Assembly (NCBI RefSeq): GCF_003813905.1
Contig: NZ_RPFJ01000002.1
Coordinates: 124,001-188,000, forward strand
From: Aureibaculum marinum
GTDB lineage: Bacteria > Bacteroidota > Bacteroidia > Flavobacteriales > Flavobacteriaceae
Length of the DNA: 64,000 bases
Direction: 5' to 3'
The notes below the pieces were generated by a model. That model saw nothing but the letters and a program-made list of their open reading frames with translations, was not told where the DNA came from and made no database searches. The position numbers and the translations under genes are program-made. Shown here one piece after another: positions 38,301-45,295 of this stretch (the stretch's first letter is position 1; each line of letters begins with the position of its first letter).

Positions 38301-38382
38301 CTTTTACAGTAATATTTTGCTGAGCAAAAGTACTTGCACTGTATAAAAAGAAACAAAGGATATATATTATTTGATTTTTCAT
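35368..38382 (-). CDS. SusC/RagA-family TonB-linked outer-membrane transporter
   Basis: 1004 residues: signal peptide (1-20, ending TFAQ), CarboxypepD_reg-like domain (about 22-105, GKVIDSETGLTIPGANIIEK and GVMSDFDGNFTI), a SusC motif VVVGYGTVKKSDLTGSV (TonB box region, about 106-123), plug (to about 230; PSISIRGRNSLSGSTSPLIV), and a barrel ending YTIGLNLTF. Imports oligosaccharides released by surface lyases, with the SusD-like partner. First gene of the second block of the minus-strand locus. The upstream 300 bp probably hold its promoter; CAAATCTA at 38564-38571 (TAGATTTG on the minus strand) fits the -7 element, but the TTG spacing is poor. Confidence 0.96.
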   Translation of the reverse strand: MKNQIIYILCFFLYSASTFAQQNITVKGKVIDSETGLTIPGANIIEKGTKNGVMSDFDGNFTIQTKSDATLVFSFIGYATYEVQVNGQTNIDVTLQVESSLLDEVVVVGYGTVKKSDLTGSVTRANIENFANQPNTSITQSLQGAVTGLNVGAVTGAGGQPSISIRGRNSLSGSTSPLIVLDGIIYRGSLIDINPSDVASVDVLRDASSKAIYGSQAANGVVIITTKNGKREKKPSFNFSTYYASSSPAKRLHPLDREGYIQKAKDMFWEQAYNGPDYTTPNTAFDPTTTWGGVDGILEGYNDGTDTDWMDLVTQDPFIYNANISMSGSTEKTAYFLSGGFTQEDGWAKNDTYDRINLRANFDTQVTDWLSIGMQTFMSSGDYSGAAANIRNAIILSPLVKPYNEDGSINYYPVGNDPNPLASLEVDNFDKRLNLFGNFSATVAIPYVEGLTYKLSYSTNYRTQRYASFNPNGQNFTGSASKYNSMTQDETLDNVLTYVKTINDKHDINVTLLYGYEGREGEDTNASSSEFLNQALGYNSLEAGNIENQRVSSGAWDETSLYQMGRLSYKFDDKYLATFTVRRDGFSGFGTNKKFGIFPSLALGWVLSKEKFVSDIIPAANLLKLRASYGASGNRTLGRYGTLASVSGSYQYVFGDGGSAEYGQSISSLANNDLGWETTTGLNLGIDFGFFNNRINGYIEYYSSKTEDLLFNINIPNITGFGSIRSNIGEVANHGLEISLNTVNVKNDNFEWNTSFVYSRNKNEVVTILGRDDDGDGIEDDLISNGIFIGESIGTIYDYVVDGKYQIGDTDIPSGYYPGNYRLKDLDGEEGISGDDRKIIGHTEPAYRFSVFNEFKYKNWSLSAFINSVQGGKDGYLGNNNAKKSEYGWQAHTMATFNTVKEFDYWTPSNPNGEYSGLNYLDPIDPNIYKDRSFVRLQDVSLSYNVPENILDKMSIDNLKIFVSGKNLHTWTKWKGIDPETGAGFSPGSYPVMKSYTIGLNLTF

Positions 38383-38700
38383 AAAATTTGCATTTTGTTA
38401 ATCACTTATTTTATTTATAATGCTCTTCGCATTGTTTTTACATTAGTTAAATTTTATTTTTTATTCTATCATATGATTGGGGATTAAGGTTTATAATTCT
38501 TTATTTCTATTACAATTGGATATTAAAAATTTGAAAGCTTTTAGTATTTAAATAACTTTCGAACAAATCTACCTTCAGAACAATCATTTTAATTACAATT
38601 AAGTGTCAAATACATGTAAAATTGTATCATCCCCTGGCTAAAGCCTTATTTTTATTGTTTTTCAGTTACTTTTTATAATAAGAATATAATATTCAGATAT
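38383..38700. other. Intergenic leader upstream of susC-like gene
   Basis: AT-rich DNA that likely holds the promoter and 5' leader of the SusC gene. A small hairpin, AATGC-TCTTC-GCATT (about 38420-38434), lies in the leader. No ORF is seen. Confidence 0.45.
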
Positions 38701-38890
38701 ATTTACTTTACTCTGTTTACTTCAAAAGTTATACACGAAATATGTGTAGTAATTTTCATAATTTCATGATTATGATAACCAACGGTAACATTTACTTAGT
38801 TTCAACCCAATTTGAGTATGTTTATTTCAGATTCAGAACAAACAGCTTTAGAAGTGATTTTTTAACTCTACAAAACATTAAATCGCAACA
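38700..38890 (-). pseudogene. Decayed 5' fragment of a BNR_4-GH105 gene
   Basis: Nucleotide similarity to the 5' part of the BNR_4-GH105 gene at 42790-45249 is visible. Shared blocks include ACCAACGGT, TCAACCCA, TGAGTATGTT and AAACAGCTTTAGAA, in the same order as at about 45010-45090. Translation gives SKAV ... then, in another frame, NVTVGYHNHE, matching SKAVYFEG and NITVGSFDHE of the intact protein. Frames are broken and the start and signal peptide are missing. It lies directly downstream of a heparinase 3' fragment, in the same order as the intact pair. Confidence 0.7.
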
Positions 38891-38931
38891 ACTTAATTAA
38901 CTTACCACCCTAACTAGTTATTTAATTGACC

Positions 38932-39240
38932 TTAGCGATTTAATTCTATTTCGAGTGATTTTACATCCGAACTATCGTAATATAGAATATTTAGAACCCA
39001 TATTTTATTTAGTGAGGTAACTTTAGCTTTTAAATTAGGAATTACTTGTTTTTCTGGAACAAGTATCCATATAATTGTATCATCTCGATTGATAAATGTT
39101 GAATAAATACTTGTTGTATCGGCTACTACTTTATTGTATTTTGAGCTATCAGTATTTTCTTGATCTTTCACATGATCTAACTGAAAATACTAATTTGTAA
39201 AGGATTTAATTAAGAAGTTTACCTGTTTATTATTTGTTTC
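38932..39240 (-). pseudogene. Decayed 3' fragment of the heparinase II/III-type lyase gene
   Basis: A 79-codon frame (39171-38932) plus DNA up to about 39240 match the end of the heparinase-type gene at 45296. Shared peptide segments include TTSIYSTYINQDDTIAWILV versus the fragment's TTSIYSTFINRDDTIIWILV, then IPNLKAKV and YDSSGV/YDSSDV. About 12 codons are missing in the middle. Similarity continues upstream in DNA until a perfect inverted repeat at 39228-39290. It has no start, signal or catalytic part, so it is a remnant of a duplicated lyase gene. Confidence 0.82.
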
Positions 39241-39290
39241 CAATCTATTTGCTTAACTCCCATTCGCAAATAGATTGGAAACAAATAATA
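39228..39290. repeat. Perfect 25-bp inverted repeat with 13-base spacer
   Basis: 39228-39252 is exactly complementary to 39266-39290; the spacer is TTAACTCCCATTC. The left arm overlaps the end of the heparinase homology and the right arm lies just beyond it. Neither strand has a T-run after the hairpin, so it is not a standard terminator. It probably marks a rearrangement breakpoint. Confidence 0.9.
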
Positions 39291-39343
39291 CTAAAAAAAA
39301 CCTTAATATTTAATTTCAATACACTAAAATTTAACTAATTGCG

Positions 39344-40501
39344 TTATTTTTTATTGACAGTTCCCCCCATTAATTGATAAACTTCATTTCCGGCTAAAAT
39401 ATAAGCACCACTTCCATACAATTCAGTATCATCAAAAGTTACATCCGTTGGTGAGTCTCCAATTTCTTGAACGTAACCCAATTTCCCATTAGCATGCACA
39501 GACTCGCTCAATGCTTTCCATCCTTTTTTTATAACAGGTAAGAACGTTTCTCTATCTAACAGTCCATTATTAACACCCCAAGCCATACTGTAAACGAAAA
39601 AACCCGTACCGCTTGATTCTTTTTGAGGATAATTTTCAGCATCCAATAAACTTTGACTCCAAAAACCATTATCCATTTGCAAAGAAATCAATCGTGTATT
39701 CATTTCAATAAACTGTTGTTCGAAGAATTTTCTTTCTGAATAATCCTTAGGCATATGAATTAACACTCGTGCTAATCCAGCTACTACCCAACCGTTACCT
39801 CTTGACCAAAATATTTTTTCTCCATTTTTTGATTTTTGAGTAAAGAAACGATCATCACGAAAAAAAAGGCTGTCTTGTTTGCTATATAGATATTCAGAAC
39901 TCATTTTCCAATGCTTAGTCATATAATCTAAATATTTAGACTCCTTCGTTATTGATGCCAAATGAGCATATGCTGGCGGAGCCATAAACAAAGCATCACA
40001 CCAAGACCACCACTCCAACCAATAATCATTATCAATAAAAGTGACATCTGGTTTCACATAATTTCTGTTTAGAGTGGCATCAATTGTAAATAAAGTGTTT
40101 TCAATGATATAATCTTGTTTTTTTATTTCATATAATTCTAAAAAAGATTGAGCTATGCACAAAACATTCGCATTGTAGGGTTGCGGTCTGGTTTTCCAAT
40201 TTACCTTCTCACCCATAGCCATCACTGCCTTTAGGTATTTTTCATTTCCTCCGTTACGATAAAGTGACATGACACCTGCATAAAAAGGGCCATAGTTCCA
40301 CCAATTCCAAGCTCTTTCAGTTGGGTTTAACAGTTGCCAATCTGCAACTTTTTCCATTGAATGTAAAATATGGTTCGGATTATAAATATCTGCTGTCACA
40401 ATATTGTTTTGAGCTTTACATGATTGAAAAAGCATAATAAACATTATACTTGTTGTAAAGACTACTGCTGAACTATGGAGTTTACTTTTTATATATCTCA
40501 T
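39344..40501 (-). CDS. GH105 unsaturated uronyl hydrolase, lipoprotein
   Basis: 385 residues: a lipoprotein-type signal (FIMLFQSCKAQ, Cys near 28) and one GH105 (alpha/alpha)6 domain. The catalytic Asp169 is in WWSWCDALFMAPPAY; FWSRGNGWVVAGLAR, DDRFF and SGTGFFVYSMAWGVNNGLLD are also typical. It releases 4,5-unsaturated uronic acid from the non-reducing end of lyase products. It resembles the C-terminal halves of the two BNR_4-GH105 fusions in this locus, so it may be the solo relative. It lies 23 bp after the GATase-like gene. Confidence 0.9.
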   Translation of the reverse strand: MRYIKSKLHSSAVVFTTSIMFIMLFQSCKAQNNIVTADIYNPNHILHSMEKVADWQLLNPTERAWNWWNYGPFYAGVMSLYRNGGNEKYLKAVMAMGEKVNWKTRPQPYNANVLCIAQSFLELYEIKKQDYIIENTLFTIDATLNRNYVKPDVTFIDNDYWLEWWSWCDALFMAPPAYAHLASITKESKYLDYMTKHWKMSSEYLYSKQDSLFFRDDRFFTQKSKNGEKIFWSRGNGWVVAGLARVLIHMPKDYSERKFFEQQFIEMNTRLISLQMDNGFWSQSLLDAENYPQKESSGTGFFVYSMAWGVNNGLLDRETFLPVIKKGWKALSESVHANGKLGYVQEIGDSPTDVTFDDTELYGSGAYILAGNEVYQLMGGTVNKK

Positions 40502-40524
40502 CTTACCTCGTTTTAAAATTGTAT

Positions 40525-41301
40525 TTATTGTGTTAATATTTTTACTAAATTCTTTGCTGCTTGTAGGTTATTAAAGTCAATTGGAAGACTATAATGATTA
40601 ATATATTCATTGTATAACCAAGGGTCTCCAACAGCAATAACTTTTCCCTTACCATATGTAACTTCAGCAATAATGGTATGATTTTTATCTGTTAAGATGG
40701 GTTTTGAGTTGTTTTTACAAGAAATAGAGCTCAATCCCTTTATAAAAATTTTATCTACTTGCTTAAACAAATCATGATTGGGAAGGTTAACAAAACTACA
40801 ACTCTCAAAATTTCGGTATTCTCCTGGTTTTGGGCTTTCCGTATATAAAGTATTTTTATTAAACTTTAAATCAAATTTACCTGCCAAAAGGTTTAAACTA
40901 TCTAAATCACAATTGTTTGCATCATTGGCTAATATTAAAAGTCTACCTCCTTTTTTAACCCAACTTGCAATAACAGATGCTGTTTTCTCATCCATAAAAT
41001 TCGGCCGTTTAACCTCATTTTCAGTATCAGGATCTACAATGATATAAACTTTAGCATCTCTTAAATTTTGATTTGTTGGTTTCGATTTTAATAAAGAAAG
41101 TGTATATCCTTCCTTTCTAAATAATTTCCCAAATTCTGAAAATCCACTTGGATTTTCATCCTCCCAAAGATAATGGTATGGCTTTCCTGTCTGTAAATTC
41201 ACTTCATTATTGTAATAATTATCAAGTAAAATATCTTTTTGTTGTGCATTACAATATTGATCTAAAAAACACAAGGCAATTAACAAGTATTTAAATTTCA
41301 T
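40525..41301 (-). CDS. Exported GATase-like (DUF4350-type) protein
   Basis: About 258 residues with signal peptide (MKFKYLLIALCFLDQYCNAQ). The body has the alpha-beta pattern of glutamine-amidotransferase-like domains often found beside or fused to GH105/GH88 enzymes: AKVYIIVDPDTEN, ASWVKKGGRLLILANDANN, and the closing AEVTYGKGKVIAVGDPWLYN. No catalytic Cys is visible in the usual nucleophile elbow, so an enzymatic role is doubtful. I use ATG at 41301, where the signal peptide begins; a longer frame starts at 41334. It is 23 bp upstream of the GH105 gene. Function unknown; I infer a helper of unsaturated-uronide processing. Confidence 0.72.
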   Translation of the reverse strand: MKFKYLLIALCFLDQYCNAQQKDILLDNYYNNEVNLQTGKPYHYLWEDENPSGFSEFGKLFRKEGYTLSLLKSKPTNQNLRDAKVYIIVDPDTENEVKRPNFMDEKTASVIASWVKKGGRLLILANDANNCDLDSLNLLAGKFDLKFNKNTLYTESPKPGEYRNFESCSFVNLPNHDLFKQVDKIFIKGLSSISCKNNSKPILTDKNHTIIAEVTYGKGKVIAVGDPWLYNEYINHYSLPIDFNNLQAAKNLVKILTQ

Positions 41302-41448
41302 AATTAAAAGGAATGATTTTTTTATTTTAAGCATGTACTAATAATAACGGGTAAGATTATTGTATTCACTTTTATTTATAAAAAAGTTTTAGTTACAACT
41401 AAATTAACCGTGATATTCAATCACATTATTCAATTTTAAAAACACAAC

Positions 41449-42711
41449 TTATTGCCCATAATATTCATGTTGCTTGCCAATAACATCACCATCCCATACT
41501 TTTTGTTGAAACCACTTACCTGCTGGTTCTGTCCAAAATGGAGCATCAGCTGGTAATCCTAAATGGGTTAACCCTAAAGTACTCATATATAAAGCTCCTG
41601 TTAAAGTATAAACATCTCTTGCTTCAAGTTGTTTTCCTACAACTCCTGGATTTAAATATCCATTTTCGTCAAAAGTACCAGAAGGTTCCATTAATCTTTT
41701 TGTAATGGCCATTAGAGCTGCCCTTGTTGCTCCTGGTTCTATTGAATTTGGCAAACTATTTCTAAAAGCCATATATCCTAAATGCTGAAAAGTGGCAATT
41801 CTGTAGACTGATGATCTTCCAATTACAGGATAGGTGCCTTCCGGTGAAATAAGATGTTCTTGTATTTCTGCATACCGCTTGGCTCTACCAATAACTTTTG
41901 GTAATAATTCTTTTAAGTTATGGTCTTTCTCTTCGCAAACTTTAAGAACCTCAAGTAATAAAGGCTGAATTACAAAACTATTGTAGTAATCCCAGTGAAA
42001 CTGAGGCCCATCACCATACATACCATCACCCAAATACCATTCCATATGCTTGTTAACTCCATTTTCTATTTTCTCAATTTCACAAGAATCCGTAAGTTTC
42101 CATATTGCAGCTTCAATAACAGAAGCAAATAACAACCAATTATTATTAAAAGGTTTATACTTTCTATGTGTTTTTAAAGCGGTAATAACATCTTCCTTTT
42201 GCTTTACGGTAAGTGGAGTCCATAATTGATCTGTAGCAATCAATAATGGATAAGCGATATATGCATTATGAACTATACGCTCGTAAGTATCAGTTTCTTT
42301 ACTAAATTGATAATCCTTAGAATCAGGATTTGTAATATTAATTAACCCTTTCAATGCTAAATCTATATACTTGCCTCGTAGCTTACCCTCTTCAGAATCA
42401 TCAGCCCCTAAAGATAACCATGGAGACAAACCTGAAAGTGTACGCCCTGCAGCTTGAATATAAGTTGTTCTATAATCACACCTCTCATTATTTATTTCCC
42501 AGTCTTTTAAAGGCAACTTTTCATGCAATTTTTGTTCACTTAACGGTTTTAAAATGGGATCTACAATTTTTTGCATAAGCTGAATACTATATGCTCTATC
42601 TTCTTCTCCACTTGCACCTCTAATCACCTCATTTTCTTGCGTTTGTTTTTGTCCACAGGATATATTAAAAATGAGAATTGTAATTGTAATTATAACTTTA
42701 AAATACTTCAT
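41449..42711 (-). CDS. DUF2264 family protein (GH154-type), lipoprotein
   Basis: 420 residues with lipoprotein signal (ILIFNISCGQKQ, Cys about 19). The body is the helical DUF2264 fold: CDYRTTYIQAAGRTLSGLSPWL, NNWLLFASVIEAAIW, YGDGPQFHWDYYNSFVIQPLL, ISPEGTYPVIGRSSVYRIATFQH (quoted in parts), and YTLTGALYMSTLGLTHLGLP. As I recall, DUF2264 is now CAZy family GH154, with beta-glucuronidase activity reported. That fits a locus for a uronic-acid polymer, where it could remove saturated glucuronic acid. It lies between the second BNR_4-GH105 gene and the GATase-like gene. Confidence 0.82.
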   Translation of the reverse strand: MKYFKVIITITILIFNISCGQKQTQENEVIRGASGEEDRAYSIQLMQKIVDPILKPLSEQKLHEKLPLKDWEINNERCDYRTTYIQAAGRTLSGLSPWLSLGADDSEEGKLRGKYIDLALKGLINITNPDSKDYQFSKETDTYERIVHNAYIAYPLLIATDQLWTPLTVKQKEDVITALKTHRKYKPFNNNWLLFASVIEAAIWKLTDSCEIEKIENGVNKHMEWYLGDGMYGDGPQFHWDYYNSFVIQPLLLEVLKVCEEKDHNLKELLPKVIGRAKRYAEIQEHLISPEGTYPVIGRSSVYRIATFQHLGYMAFRNSLPNSIEPGATRAALMAITKRLMEPSGTFDENGYLNPGVVGKQLEARDVYTLTGALYMSTLGLTHLGLPADAPFWTEPAGKWFQQKVWDGDVIGKQHEYYGQ

Positions 42712-42789
42712 TGAAAATTGATTTAATTATACTAATTTGCTTCTATTATTATATTGATAGTCTTTAAATTATTATCTATAAAAATGCAC

Positions 42790-45249
42790 TTATTTTTTTA
42801 CCTCAAGCATGTACATTTCTTTACCAGCCATTAAAAAAGCACCAGTACCGTAAACCTGCCAATCATCTTCTGTGAACTTTCTTGGATCAATACCTTCGGC
42901 CTGAACGCTACCTAACTTACCATTTTTATTCACCTTGGTAGTTAACGCTTTCCAACCATTTTCTACAGCAACTCTATGTTTAACATCTAAAAGGCCATTA
43001 TTTAAACCCCACGCGAGAGCATACACATAAAATGCACTTCCACTAGTTTCTCCCTTATCCTGATACTCAGGATCCAAAAGACTAATACGCCACATATGAT
43101 CTTTCCCTTGAAGCCCTAATAACTTAGCTGCCATTTCTTTATACATCTGTTCATATTTGGGTCTACTTGGATAATCTTGTGGTAAAATATCTAATATACG
43201 AGCCAGACCTGCAATGACCCAACCATTACCTCTACCCCAAAATATTTTTTTCCCGTTTTCTGAACGTTTATCAAAATAACGGTCATCTCTATACATCAAT
43301 GAATCTTCTATTGAGTACAAGTAGTCTGTGGTAATCCAGAACATTTTATCCATATAATCTAAATACTTTTTTTCGCCAGTTACCTGCCACATTTTACCAA
43401 AAACGGGTGGGGCTACGAATAAAGCATCACACCAAGTCCACCATTCATCAAAATAAGGATTGTTTGCAAAACGCACATCTGCCTTGTATGGACGACGTGT
43501 AGCTAAATGAGCATCTAACACCCATTTACTATGATCAATCATTTCTGGTTTCCTATCCAATTCGTATAACCATACCCAGTTTGATATTACTGTGAGCATA
43601 TCTGCATAAAAGAATTTATCATCTACTTTGTAGTTTACATGCTCACCAATATTAATCATTTCTTGTTTGTACCGGTCTTCTTTTGTCAGTTCATAAAAGT
43701 CTTCAAGTCCAACATAGAACGTTCCCCAATGCCAATCAATTAATCTATTAAGATCATAAGGATTTGCAAATTGCCAATCTGTTGTTTGACGCATAATGTC
43801 AAGTATTTGTTTTGGAGCTAACGGATTTGTTATTTTAGGGGACTGCACACCCATTTTGATAGAACTATGAAAACGTTCTGCCCATGAAGTATTTGATGAA
43901 AACGACCTAGTAGAAACAATTTTATTAGAACTCTGCATCCATAAAAGTTGTAAAGGATTATCTTTTTCTGCTTTCCTTACTGCAAACGGACGTATATTAT
44001 CTTTTTCGGACCCCTTTGTTATTAGATTAACTTTCCAAGATTTACCGTTATTTTTGGTAGTCCATTTTTCAATTTCAAAAACAGAATCACGATTTACAGA
44101 GAGATACAACTCATTGGTATTTTCATGATCAATACTCATGCCTCCATAGTAATTTGGAACACCTACTTTGGTATCTACTTGTTGTAATGAAAACCTATTT
44201 CCGGTAGATACTAATACTTTATTGATCCAATTGTTATTAGACCATTTCGCATAGTTGTAATAAAATTTATCGTCTTTAGCATGTTTTGAATATGCAATTA
44301 CCGGATTTCCATTGTTATCTTCAGCTACATCCCAAATGGTCGGCTTTAAATCACTAAGAGTTGACTGATATATTATTCCTAATTCATTTGTTTTTATAGG
44401 CAAGTCAGCAATGTCTTTTATTTTTATATCATTTGCTTTAAAAAAAGCCCCATTTTCATAATAAGTATAATAAATACTTTTATTTCCTATTTTAGTTGAG
44501 GAGGCATCAGAAATTACAAAATGAATTTTACTACCACCATTTGAATAGATTTGAATTTGTGTTTGGCTAAATTTATTATTAGCATTCAGCTCATACACAA
44601 AAACTTCTTCAGACCATGTTAAGCCATTATCAACACTTGTAGAAAAATTTAATTTCCCGTTCAGTCCATTCCAAAATAGATAAAGTTTATCATTTTCAGC
44701 CTTCAATTTAATAGGATATACATAATTAAAAGAACTTTTAGTAACTTTTAAATCATTTTTGGTTTTATCATTTAAATTAAGATATTGTACTTTTCCCCAT
44801 TGACTTATATTTTCAGGGTTTATCGAACGAATTAAACATGTTGTTGGATTAACAGAAGACGTCTTAGGTTCTCGTTTATTGTAAAAAAACAGTAATCTTC
44901 CATCGTTATCAATTAATATAGAAGGATTAATAAGATTTTTATCTTCTAAATTTTTATCTAGAATATGTGTGTCTATTTTTTTTGTCTCATGATCAAAAGA
45001 ACCAACGGTTATGTTTCCATAGTTATCAACCCAACATGAGTATGTTCTTTTAAATTTACCTTCAAAATAAACAGCTTTAGAATTGACATTTGATGTCCAC
45101 ATACCATTAAATGCAAAGGATTTAAACGATTCACTGTTTTGTCCTGTTGTTTTATTAACCCTCATTTGTCCAATTCCATTTTGAGCCATTAGAGTTATAT
45201 TAAGACATAAAAATGTAATAGTTAATATGATTATGTTAATTTTTAGCAT
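42790..45249 (-). CDS. BNR_4 propeller (lyase residues lost) fused to GH105
   Basis: 819 residues, colinear paralogue of the 821-residue fusion at 28797-31262. The GH105 half (about 480-815) keeps Asp608 in WWTWCDALF and FWGRGNGWVIAGLAR. The propeller half differs at the presumed lyase site: CWFSDPRAVY becomes TSNVNSKAVY, the two His of DHDNPS and NRHG become Leu and Arg (NLINPS, NKRE), and LFWRG becomes LFWNG; only the Tyr region (NYVYPIKL) is kept. The propeller is therefore probably a binding or structural module and the GH105 domain the working enzyme. Signal peptide 1-22. It follows the heparinase-type gene by 46 bp. Confidence 0.83.
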   Translation of the reverse strand: MLKINIIILTITFLCLNITLMAQNGIGQMRVNKTTGQNSESFKSFAFNGMWTSNVNSKAVYFEGKFKRTYSCWVDNYGNITVGSFDHETKKIDTHILDKNLEDKNLINPSILIDNDGRLLFFYNKREPKTSSVNPTTCLIRSINPENISQWGKVQYLNLNDKTKNDLKVTKSSFNYVYPIKLKAENDKLYLFWNGLNGKLNFSTSVDNGLTWSEEVFVYELNANNKFSQTQIQIYSNGGSKIHFVISDASSTKIGNKSIYYTYYENGAFFKANDIKIKDIADLPIKTNELGIIYQSTLSDLKPTIWDVAEDNNGNPVIAYSKHAKDDKFYYNYAKWSNNNWINKVLVSTGNRFSLQQVDTKVGVPNYYGGMSIDHENTNELYLSVNRDSVFEIEKWTTKNNGKSWKVNLITKGSEKDNIRPFAVRKAEKDNPLQLLWMQSSNKIVSTRSFSSNTSWAERFHSSIKMGVQSPKITNPLAPKQILDIMRQTTDWQFANPYDLNRLIDWHWGTFYVGLEDFYELTKEDRYKQEMINIGEHVNYKVDDKFFYADMLTVISNWVWLYELDRKPEMIDHSKWVLDAHLATRRPYKADVRFANNPYFDEWWTWCDALFVAPPVFGKMWQVTGEKKYLDYMDKMFWITTDYLYSIEDSLMYRDDRYFDKRSENGKKIFWGRGNGWVIAGLARILDILPQDYPSRPKYEQMYKEMAAKLLGLQGKDHMWRISLLDPEYQDKGETSGSAFYVYALAWGLNNGLLDVKHRVAVENGWKALTTKVNKNGKLGSVQAEGIDPRKFTEDDWQVYGTGAFLMAGKEMYMLEVKK

Positions 45250-45295
45250 ACTGAATTTCCTTTTTATTATTATCTTAGTATTAATTTTAACTCTC

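Noticed and set aside
38932-39171. 79-codon frame as an intact small gene
   Set aside because: It matches only the last residues of the heparinase-type lyase, lacks a signal or start context and is better read as a gene fragment.
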